Assembly: GCA_030613705.1 (NCBI GenBank)
Contig: JAUWLJ010000140.1
Span: 1 to 6,067, forward strand
Direction of reading: 5' to 3'
Source of the DNA: Chloroflexota bacterium
GTDB lineage: Bacteria > Chloroflexota > Anaerolineae > Anaerolineales > UBA4823
Length of the DNA stretch: 6,067 nucleotides
Numbering within the stretch: position 1 is the stretch's first letter; every line of letters starts with the position of its first letter. Below the pieces are notes generated by a model. The model searched no databases. It saw only the letters and a program-made list of their open reading frames with translations, and was not told where the DNA came from. The translations under genes were made by a program, and so were the position numbers. This document shows positions 1-5,583 of this stretch, in pieces.

Positions 1-236
1 CCATGCTGAACCAACCGATCAATCATCTGGCTTGCAGCCGCATTTGTTACTCCCAGCAGGTCTCCAATATTTGATACGCCACATCTGCTGCCGTGGTGCA
101 GGTGAAAAAGCGTGTTCATCTGAGCTATTGATAAGCCTGAATCCTTGCTAAACTGGATAAAATCATGCATCGAACGACGCATGAATATCTCGGACCAATT
201 ACGCAGAACTAAGGAAAATTTATCAGATCTTGTCAT
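1..236 (-). CDS. MarR-family transcriptional regulator, N-terminal part (cut by window edge)
   Basis: The reverse strand reads as an open frame of 78 complete codons from an ATG at 234-236 to the left edge, so the C-terminal part is missing. It starts MTRSDKFSLV. Residues 1-32 look like the N-terminal dimerisation helix. Residues 35-79 fit a MarR winged helix-turn-helix: GLSIAQMNTLFHL, then a helix around VSNIGDLLGV, then a recognition helix around TNAAASQMIDRLVQHG. MarR proteins are cytoplasmic dimers that bind AT-rich palindromes, often in their own promoter, and release on ligand binding. A weak Shine-Dalgarno (AAGGTG) lies about 8 nt before the ATG. It is divergent from the yjbQ-like gene, so it may regulate itself and possibly that neighbour. 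The ligand cannot be told from the sequence. Confidence 0.85.
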   Translation of the reverse strand, partial: MTRSDKFSLVLRNWSEIFMRRSMHDFIQFSKDSGLSIAQMNTLFHLHHGSRCGVSNIGDLLGVTNAAASQMIDRLVQH

Positions 237-247
237 AGTTAAGCACC

Positions 248-259
248 TTAATTAGTTAA
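248..259. promoter_or_regulatory. Candidate MarR operator (AT-rich palindrome)
   Basis: TTAATTAGTTAA is a 12-base palindrome with one mismatched pair. It lies just downstream of the predicted start of marR transcription. A related copy, AATTACTAA at 281-289, sits between the -35 and -10 and is inverted relative to TTAGT at 252-256, so two half-related sites flank the -10. Placement and composition fit an autoregulatory MarR site, but this is inference. Confidence 0.45.
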
Positions 260-268
260 TGGCAGTTT

Positions 269-297
269 ACTATAGGGGCAAATTACTAAAATGTCAA
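269..297 (-). promoter_or_regulatory. Sigma-70-type promoter of the marR-like gene
   Basis: On the minus strand a perfect -35 TTGACA (292-297) is followed by a 17-base spacer and a -10 TATAGT (269-274). Predicted transcription begins near 262, leaving a leader of about 26 nt before the ATG at 236. This is the best promoter match in the window. Confidence 0.8.
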
Positions 298-346
298 GGA
301 TATTTTGGCAGACTAATTCTTGTCTGAATTAATCTGATCAATATCG

Positions 347-352
347 TATAAT
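347..352 (+). promoter_or_regulatory. -10 element upstream of the yjbQ-like gene
   Basis: A perfect TATAAT occurs here. The hexamer 17 bases upstream (CTGAAT, 324-329) is a poor -35, so the promoter may need an activator or be weak. A short inverted repeat, CAGAC (309-313) and GTCTG (322-326) with an 8-base gap, overlaps the -35 zone. Predicted transcription starts near 359, giving a leader of about 53 nt for the ATG at 412, or almost none if the ATG at 358 were used. Confidence 0.5.
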
Positions 353-411
353 CGGAGATGCGTACCTTGTCGCTTGATAGAAAAACCGGTTTTCGAAGAA
401 GAATATCCGTC

Positions 412-834
412 ATGAAATGGAAAAAAGATCAATTAGAGATATCTACCCAAGGAAAAGGCCTTTATCCTTTCACTAATCTAGTGATTAATCTGATTCAAGA
501 GTGGGCAGTTGAGCAAGGTATGTGTTATTTATATATGCCGCACACCAGCGCTTCTCTGGTAGTCAGTGAAAGTTATGATCCGACAGCAAAGATCGACCTG
601 GAGGAATTTATGGAGCGCATAGTGCCTGAAAACCAGAGCTGGTTCCGCCATACCCTCGAAGGATCAGATGACTCCCCCTCCCACATGCGGGCAATGTTAA
701 CTCATACCAGCCTGTCAATTCCAATTGATAATGGAAATCTCAGCATCGGCACCTGGCAGGGTCTGTATCTTTTTGAACACCGGTCCAGACCGCACAGGCG
801 GAATGTTTTAATTCGCTGCCTATCAATCGATTAA
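412..834 (+). CDS. yjbQ: YjbQ/UPF0047 family protein
   Basis: A 140-residue protein, close to the usual 135-140 of the family. Family landmarks are clear: HTSASL (44-49), a YDPTAKIDLEEFMERIVPE block (55-73), H80 followed by EGSDDSPSH (83-91), and IPIDNGNLSIGTWQGLYLFEHR (103-124). H44, H80 and H91 are conserved-looking histidines that may form the family's active or metal site. E. coli YjbQ has been linked to a side thiamine phosphate synthase activity; the true role is unclear. An in-frame ATG at 358 would add 18 residues rich in Arg and Lys. I prefer 412 because the family normally begins a few residues before the first beta strand and because the -10 at 347-352 lies too close to 358. Neither start has a strong Shine-Dalgarno. 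The gene is monocistronic, with a terminator 25 bases downstream. Confidence 0.9.
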   Translation: MKWKKDQLEISTQGKGLYPFTNLVINLIQEWAVEQGMCYLYMPHTSASLVVSESYDPTAKIDLEEFMERIVPENQSWFRHTLEGSDDSPSHMRAMLTHTSLSIPIDNGNLSIGTWQGLYLFEHRSRPHRRNVLIRCLSID

Positions 835-858
835 ATGAATTCTTGAAGGAAAACTTAT

Positions 859-895
859 AGGCGAGAGATAAATAATCTCTCGCCTCTTCTTTTTC
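859..895 (+). terminator. Rho-independent terminator, probably bidirectional
   Basis: GGCGAGAGAT (860-869) pairs perfectly with ATCTCTCGCC (875-884) around a 5-base loop, extended by an A-T pair at 859/885. A T-rich run (TCTTCTTTTTC, 885-895) follows on the plus strand and ends yjbQ transcription. On the minus strand the same hairpin is followed by TATAAGTTTTCC, a weaker U-tract, so it can also end the acyl-CoA dehydrogenase-etfBA transcript. Confidence 0.9.
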
Positions 896-913
896 GTTAA
901 CCCTTTGCCACAT

Positions 914-1957
914 TCAAGAGCTCAAACGGCTCCTGAGAGATTCGGTTAATGGTGGAAGAATCTCGAACAGGTCACCAACAACTCCAAAACGTGCCATCTT
1001 AAAAATGGGTGCTTCGGGATCTTTATTGATCGCCACGATAACTTTACTGGTGCGCATCCCAGCCTGGTGCTGAATAGCGCCAGAAATACCACAGGCGATA
1101 TACATATCCGGCGACACAACTTTCCCAGTCTGACCAACTTGCTGGTTATACGGGATGTAACCCGCATCAACCGCGGCGCGGCTGGCACCAACTGCTGCTC
1201 CCAGAACTCCTGCTAGATCTCCGATCAACTTGAAACCCTCTTGAGCTCGCCAAATTTCAGCTTCATTCTCATCCATCCCATCAGGTGGTTCAAGTGAAGG
1301 ATTGTTGGAGACTCCCCTGCCTCCTGAAACGATCACCGCAGCATCATTCAGACTAACGCCTCGACTGCTCTCAGTGTATCCGCTTACTTTGGTAGAGATA
1401 TTATCCTCTGAAACAGCCGCTGCGACTTGGTTTACATTCCCTGTCCTTGAACTATCCGCTTCAGGTGTCGAGAACGCTCTCACCCGCAAGGTGACTAACT
1501 GTGGACGAGCGCTGCAAACAGCTTTTGCGAGCAATTTTCCGCCGTAGACTGGTCTGGTGGCAATCACGTTTCCATCCTGGACTTCTAGGGCAGTTACATC
1601 GGGCAGTACACCAGTCTTCAAGTCAACAGCCACCATCGCTGCCAGTTCCCGTCCCCGGCTGGTAGTGGGGAACAAAATCACCTCAGGGTGATGTTCACCT
1701 GCCAATCCGCTCACAAGACTAGCATAAGGTTCTGCACGGAATTCCTGCAAAGTTCCATCATCGCACAAGTAAACCTGATCTGCCCCATATTGTATAGCCT
1801 GTTCAGATAATTGTTGAACCTCTGAGCCAGCGATGACTGCAGTCACTCCGCCACCTAATTCATCTGCAAGCATCCGAGCTGCATCGATAGCTTCCCAAGA
1901 TGATGGGATCGCCTCCCCATTGAATTGATCGATGTAAACCCACACTTTATCAGTCAT
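914..1957 (-). CDS. etfA: Electron transfer flavoprotein, alpha subunit
   Basis: A 347-residue EtfA. The N-terminal domain (1-160) has the alpha/beta fold shared with EtfB, including the FPTTSRGRELAAMVAVDLKTG segment (96-116). The C-terminal FAD domain is complete: VSGGRGV (210-216), GAAVGASRAAVDAGYIP (253-269), QVGQTGKVVSPDMYIA (273-288), GISGAIQHQAGM (290-301) and AINKDPEAPIF (309-319). Together with EtfB it carries FAD and takes electrons from the acyl-CoA dehydrogenase encoded upstream, normally passing them to ETF:quinone oxidoreductase. Between SGGRG and FKLIGDLAGVLG there is an acidic, Pro-containing insert of about 20 residues (217-240), longer than in short EtfAs. Its ATG shares one base with the etfB stop (TGATG), which indicates translational coupling. 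The upstream SD-like AAGGTGG lies inside etfB. The stop is TGA, and the protein looks intact. Confidence 0.97.
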   Translation of the reverse strand: MTDKVWVYIDQFNGEAIPSSWEAIDAARMLADELGGGVTAVIAGSEVQQLSEQAIQYGADQVYLCDDGTLQEFRAEPYASLVSGLAGEHHPEVILFPTTSRGRELAAMVAVDLKTGVLPDVTALEVQDGNVIATRPVYGGKLLAKAVCSARPQLVTLRVRAFSTPEADSSRTGNVNQVAAAVSEDNISTKVSGYTESSRGVSLNDAAVIVSGGRGVSNNPSLEPPDGMDENEAEIWRAQEGFKLIGDLAGVLGAAVGASRAAVDAGYIPYNQQVGQTGKVVSPDMYIACGISGAIQHQAGMRTSKVIVAINKDPEAPIFKMARFGVVGDLFEILPPLTESLRSRLSS

Positions 1958-2736
1958 CAGACCACCTTTACTTCTAATATTTTTTCAGCCAGAGTCTCCG
2001 CGATCTCTGCGGTGGAGCCACCGCTGATTATCTCAGTAACCACTTCCACCTTGGGCGGGTTGGAGATTTCCGGCCAGGTCACAACCGGATCAGATACCTC
2101 AGCTCCCATTTCCGCCACACTCCAGACTGGAATCTCAGCCCGTGAGGCTTTTCGAATACCCATGAAAGATGGATAGCGTGGCTCGCCGATATCCTTGACC
2201 ACACTGACAACAGCGGGAAGTTTTCCTTCCACTACCTGGCGACCTTCTTCAACCGACCTTTCAACACGAATTGAGCCGCTCCCTGGATCGAGTTCTGAGA
2301 TCGCGGACACTAAGGTAAGTGAGGGCCATCCCAAAACACGAGCAGTTTGCGCTGCCGTGACACCCACATCTCCATCGATCGCCTGTCTGCCAAAGCACGC
2401 CAGGTCAACATCGCCGATCTTCTGGATGGCCGCCGCTAGAGCTTGTGAAGTAACGAGGCTATCTGCATTCTCGAGCCCTGGATCAGAGATCAAGATCGCA
2501 TTACCACATCCCATTGCCAGGGCATGTTTGAGAGCTACATTCGCATCCTCACCCCCGACGCTGATCACAGTAACATCTCCGCCATGAGCTTCCTGCTGCA
2601 GCAATGCTGTTTCGACGGCGTATTCGTCCCATGGATTAATCACCAAAGGCATATCCCCCCAGGTAACTTGTTTATCTTCTACTACAACCTTCGCTGTAGT
2701 GTCGGGCACTTGTTTGACACACACTACGATTTTCAA
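1957..2736 (-). CDS. etfB: Electron transfer flavoprotein, beta subunit
   Basis: A 259-residue EtfB of normal length. It begins MKIVVCVKQVPDT, has INPWDEYAVETAL (33-45), a nucleotide-binding stretch FGRQAIDGDVGVTAAQTA (115-132), and the family signature VEEGRQVVEGKLPAVVSV (162-179) followed by EPRYPSFMGIRKA (185-197), the loop that docks onto acyl-CoA dehydrogenases. Thr127 aligns with the Thr of AMP-binding, non-bifurcating ETFs (GQAIDxDxxxT pattern), whereas bifurcating ETFs usually read TAQVGP there; I therefore lean to a non-bifurcating ETF. Phe191 stands where human ETF-beta has the docking Leu195. The start is a TTG, supported by a strong AGGAGGT five bases upstream and by the alignment of MKIVVCVKQ. 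It lies 33 bases after the dehydrogenase stop and overlaps etfA by one base. Confidence 0.96.
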   Translation of the reverse strand: MKIVVCVKQVPDTTAKVVVEDKQVTWGDMPLVINPWDEYAVETALLQQEAHGGDVTVISVGGEDANVALKHALAMGCGNAILISDPGLENADSLVTSQALAAAIQKIGDVDLACFGRQAIDGDVGVTAAQTARVLGWPSLTLVSAISELDPGSGSIRVERSVEEGRQVVEGKLPAVVSVVKDIGEPRYPSFMGIRKASRAEIPVWSVAEMGAEVSDPVVTWPEISNPPKVEVVTEIISGGSTAEIAETLAEKILEVKVV

Positions 2737-2740
2737 CGTA

Positions 2741-2747
2741 ACCTCCT
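2741..2747 (-). promoter_or_regulatory. Strong ribosome binding site fixing the TTG start of etfB
   Basis: AGGAGGT on the minus strand ends five bases before TTG at 2734-2736. No ATG or GTG lies in frame nearby, and translation from the TTG gives the exact expected N-terminus of EtfB. Confidence 0.85.
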
Positions 2748-2769
2748 GTTATTGTGGTTTGGGTCAGAA

Positions 2770-3984
2770 TTATTGTTCTTTTTGCCAGATTTCAACATCG
2801 AAAGCTGGTAATTCGCATCGCAAAGGAACATCATCTCGATACTCAAGTGCATATCCTGCCTGGATTAATTGGTGAATTTCACTTGTCCCCTCATATATGA
2901 TAGCCCCTTTTGCGTTGCGCAAAAAACGTTCGACATCATATTCATCGCTGTATCCATAGGCACCATGGATTTGAATCGCTTCAGACGCCGCCTCAAAAGA
3001 GGCGTCCGTTGCAAACCACTTCGCCAATGAAGATTCGCGAGTGTTGCGTATCCCCTGATTTTTCATCCAACCAGCACGTAAATACAATAATTTAGCAGCT
3101 TCGTAGGATTGTATCATGTGGGCAATTTTCTGCTGGACAAGTTGGAATTTCCCGATCTCACGACGAAAAGCCTTTCGTTCTTGGGCATATTTTATGCTCG
3201 CTTCAAGGCTGGCCCGGATCAAACCAGTCGCTCCAGCTGCTACAGTATAACGACCATTATCCAGGCTGGACATGGCGATTTTAAAGCCCTCTCCTTCTTC
3301 TCCGATCCGGTTTTCAGCCGGAATCTCGACATCCTGAAATGCGATCCAACCTGTTGATCCAGCTCGGACGCCTAATTTCCCATGGATATCCCCACTCGTG
3401 ACTCCATCACGATTGAGCTCAACCATAAAGGCGCTCAAACCATCATGGGGATCAGCTGCATCTGGATCCGTTCTGGCCACGATCAAGCCATGATCAGCCT
3501 TGGTCGCTAACGATATCCACATTTTTTCCCCGTTGATAATATATATGTCTCCGTCTCGTTTCGCAGTGCTGACCATTGCGGCTACATCTGATCCAGCACC
3601 AGGTTCCGTCAAACCGAAACATGCGATCTTCTCACCGCGAGCTTGGGGAACCAGGAACCTTTCTTTTTGCTCTTCGGACCCCCACTGCAACAATGCCAGG
3701 CTGTTCAGGCCCATATGCACCGACATCACCACACGTAAAGTGCTGTCAACGGCCTCCAGCTCCTCTCATGCTAATCCCAAGGCGATGTAATCCATCCCCT
3801 GGCCTCCGTAACGAACCGGCAGGCAAATCCCTAGAATGCCGAGCTCTGCCATGCGAGGCAAGATAAACGGTGGCATTTCTTGCTTGCGATCATACTCTTT
3901 GATGACCGGAGACACTTCTTTCTGGGCGAATCCCTTTACCATTTGCTGCACCATGCGATGCTCATCGGTCAAAGCAAAATCCAT
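2770..3984 (-). CDS. Acyl-CoA dehydrogenase, one frame interrupted by an in-frame TGA at codon 73
   Basis: This is a flavoprotein that desaturates an acyl-CoA at C2-C3 and passes electrons to ETF. The frame spans 404 codons. Codons 1-72 form the N-terminal helical domain ([14 protein letters not shown] to [13 protein letters not shown]). Codon 73 is TGA. Codons 74 onward continue [11 protein letters not shown] without a frameshift. Family signature 1 is [13 protein letters not shown] (122-134) and the FAD/substrate strand is KMWISLA (154-160). A near-match to signature 2 begins [21 protein letters not shown] contains the likely catalytic base Glu365. The start at 3984 is chosen because GGAGA lies five bases upstream, MDFALTDEH matches the family start, and the alternative ATG at 4014 overlaps the -10. 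It is first in the operon with etfB and etfA. Apart from the TGA there is no sign of decay. Substrate length cannot be read from the sequence. It is either a freshly broken gene, a sequence error, or a recoded TGA. Read conventionally it gives two pieces: 3766-3984, and a downstream piece that has no good ribosome binding site. Confidence 0.93.
3718..3751 (-). other. SECIS-like imperfect stem-loop downstream of the in-frame TGA
   Basis: In the mRNA, nucleotides 15-27 after the UGA pair with nucleotides 36-48: eight Watson-Crick pairs, four G-U pairs and one G-A mismatch, with an 8-nt loop (UUACGUGU). The loop lies 28-35 nt past the UGA, inside the 16-37 nt range described for bacterial SECIS elements. 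Against it, the first two loop bases are U rather than including G, and three of the outer pairs are G-U. It may be a chance fold in coding sequence. Confidence 0.3.
3766..3768 (-). other. In-frame TGA codon within the acyl-CoA dehydrogenase
   Basis: The minus strand reads TTA GCA TGA GAG GAG CTG, that is L-A-stop-E-E-L. From memory of related bacterial acyl-CoA dehydrogenases the expected residue is Cys (A-C-E-E-L-E), so one base change from TGC or TGT explains it. The same frame is open on both sides for 72 and 331 codons. Confidence 0.95.
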
Positions 3985-4013
3985 ATTTTCTCCATATACA
4001 ATTATTTCTGTCA

Positions 4014-4042
4014 ATTATAGCCACTCGGTTGCTGGATTACAA
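4014..4042 (-). promoter_or_regulatory. Promoter of the acyl-CoA dehydrogenase-etfBA operon
   Basis: On the minus strand, TTGTAA (4037-4042), a 17-base spacer and a perfect TATAAT (4014-4019). Transcription would start near 4007, giving a leader of about 23 nt that includes the GGAGA (3989-3993) before the ATG at 3984. This placement rules out the ATG at 4014 as the start. Confidence 0.75.
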
Positions 4043-4074
4043 CTGATATATGTCACCTTTCTACCCCGGTCGAC

Positions 4075-4080
4075 TATAAT
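4075..4080 (+). promoter_or_regulatory. -10 element of the TPR gene, divergent from the operon promoter
   Basis: A perfect TATAAT with a poor -35 (GTCACC at 4052-4057 with 17-base spacing). The predicted start of transcription, about 4087-4088, falls on the GTG start codon. With its flanks (CTATAATT, 4074-4081) it forms an exact inverted repeat with the operon's -10 region (AATTATAG, 4013-4020). Confidence 0.55.
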
Positions 4081-4087
4081 TTCTGTT

Positions 4088-5512
4088 GTGAATTATCTTG
4101 CGCGTTTGCGGATCGTGATTCAGGTGCTTGTTCCCTTGATTATTGTGATGCTTCTTGGGGTATCGAGCGGTTGGCGAATGATCGATCGCCAGCTATACAG
4201 AGCCCGAAAGGCAATAGAGGCCAACGACAGTCAGCAGGCTTCTCTTGCCCTGGCACAAGCGGCGCAATACGCTCCCTGGAGAAAAGATTTATGGGAACAA
4301 GCCGGTATCTATGCATTACAGGATGGCCAGCATCAAACTGCAAAATCTTACTTTTTGCATGTTGACAATCCTGATGATCTGTCCACCGCAGGTTTAACTG
4401 CTTTAGGGGATATCGCACAATTCGAGGGTGATCTCAAGTATGCCATTCGACTATGGGAGGAGGCGCTAACAGCTGGAAATGGAGATATCGAATTACACAC
4501 TCGTCTGGCAGAAGCATATCAGCAGCTCGGTGATTTAGATTATGCCATTCAACATTTAACAGCATTGGTCACACTCAATCCCGGTGAAAGTGTCTCGATT
4601 TACCAGCTGGGTTTGTTGTTGGCAGCCACCCAACCGCAATCGTCGCTGGCATACCTCAGCCTTGCGGCTGAGTTAGACCCAGAGCTATCCAGCAAGACTA
4701 AGGCTCTCACAGATAATATTCGCTTTGCTCGAAATATTGACGATCCGTCTTACCCTCTTGTTTCCGCTGGTCAATCACTAGCTTCGATAGAGGAGTGGGA
4801 GCTAGCTGAGATCGCCCTTTCTGAGGCTACCCAGCTCAATCCCGAATATGCGGACGCCTGGGCGTATCTTGGGGAAGCTCTTCAGCATACTGATCAGAAT
4901 GGCTTAGATGAACTCGAAAAAGCCTTATCCATTGATCCCAATTCCGTGGCTGCTAACACATTCATGGGACTGTATTGGCAGCGCCAAGAACGATACGCTC
5001 TGGCGTTGATCTATTTACATGCTGCTGCAAAACTCGATGATCTCAATCCAGCCCTGCAGGCTGAAATTGGGAATACCCTCGGTCTCTTAGGAAATATATC
5101 TGCTGCAGAATCCCATTACCGACGCGCGGTTGCGCTCGCACCAAATGGGTCTACCTATTGGCGAATATTGGCGAATTATTATATTAAATACGAGACCAAA
5201 ATACGGGAAGAAGGTTTGGCAGCTGCGAGAGAGGCAGTGATCCAGGATCCTGAAGATTCAGCGTCCTTAGATGCGATTGCTCAAATATATCTGCTTCTCG
5301 ATAGCCCATTCATCGCCCGGCGCTTTTTGGACCGAGCAATAGCTGCCGATGATAATTTCGCCCCTGCGCATTTGCATCTCGGCTTGATCCATATCTTAGA
5401 GGGAAATACTTTAGAAGCTTTCCAGCAATTCTTAATCGCAAAGACCTTATCCCCCCCTGGTTCACAGACTGCAGTCCAAGCCACACGTTTGCTGGAAACA
5501 TACTTTCCCTGA
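4088..5512 (+). CDS. Membrane-anchored tetratricopeptide-repeat protein
   Basis: A 474-residue protein if started at GTG 4088. Residues 8-26 (RIVIQVLVPLIIVMLLGVS) form one hydrophobic segment followed by Trp and charged residues, fitting a signal anchor with most of the protein outside the membrane. From about residue 38 to the end it is a run of roughly ten helical TPR-like units, for example WRKDLWEQAGIYALQDGQH, HTRLAEAYQQLGDLDYAIQ, ADAWAYLGEALQ and APAHLHLGLIHILEGN, with the typical NP or DP turns (LNPGES, LDPELS, LNPEYA, IDPNSV). Such proteins are scaffolds for partner binding; no catalytic domain is seen. The frame stays open upstream to 3836, but that part runs antisense through the dehydrogenase and the promoters and is not protein-like. 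No Shine-Dalgarno precedes the GTG, which suggests leaderless translation. An ATG at 4148 would cut the membrane segment. The next gene is a lipoprotein in the same direction, 71 bases on. Confidence 0.85.
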   Translation: MNYLARLRIVIQVLVPLIIVMLLGVSSGWRMIDRQLYRARKAIEANDSQQASLALAQAAQYAPWRKDLWEQAGIYALQDGQHQTAKSYFLHVDNPDDLSTAGLTALGDIAQFEGDLKYAIRLWEEALTAGNGDIELHTRLAEAYQQLGDLDYAIQHLTALVTLNPGESVSIYQLGLLLAATQPQSSLAYLSLAAELDPELSSKTKALTDNIRFARNIDDPSYPLVSAGQSLASIEEWELAEIALSEATQLNPEYADAWAYLGEALQHTDQNGLDELEKALSIDPNSVAANTFMGLYWQRQERYALALIYLHAAAKLDDLNPALQAEIGNTLGLLGNISAAESHYRRAVALAPNGSTYWRILANYYIKYETKIREEGLAAAREAVIQDPEDSASLDAIAQIYLLLDSPFIARRFLDRAIAADDNFAPAHLHLGLIHILEGNTLEAFQQFLIAKTLSPPGSQTAVQATRLLETYFP

Positions 5513-5535
5513 ACTCTCAGATCAAATCACTCCTA

Positions 5536-5544
5536 TGCTACAAT
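5536..5544 (+). promoter_or_regulatory. Extended -10 promoter upstream of the lipoprotein gene
   Basis: TGCTACAAT fits an extended -10 (TG-N-TANAAT), with no good -35. Transcription would begin near 5551, giving a leader of about 33 nt to the ATG at 5584. The intergenic region 5513-5583 shows no terminator hairpin, so read-through from the TPR gene is also possible. Confidence 0.45.
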
Positions 5545-5583
5545 AACCACCTTTTGAATGCGCTTGTTGAAGAAGAAGAGCTA

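Noticed and set aside
6..240. Possible plus-strand coding in the first 240 bases
   Set aside because: The minus strand gives a coherent MarR winged helix with promoter and ribosome binding site; the plus strand gives nothing recognisable.
2195..2587. 130-codon plus-strand open frame opposite etfB
   Set aside because: It is low-complexity, rich in Ser, Thr, Ala and Pro, and is the complement of a well-conserved etfB frame.
3766..3768. Genome-wide reassignment of TGA to Trp or Gly
   Set aside because: TGA ends etfA, etfB and the TPR gene at the expected lengths, and the Trp residues checked use TGG.
3985..4014. Longer dehydrogenase start at ATG 4014
   Set aside because: This ATG overlaps the predicted -10 and lacks a ribosome binding site. 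ATG 3984 has GGAGA and the family-like MDFALTDEH start.
3836..4087. Upstream extension of the TPR frame by 84 codons
   Set aside because: It runs antisense through the dehydrogenase 5' end and both divergent promoters, and its residues look random. The membrane segment and the -10 support a start at 4088.
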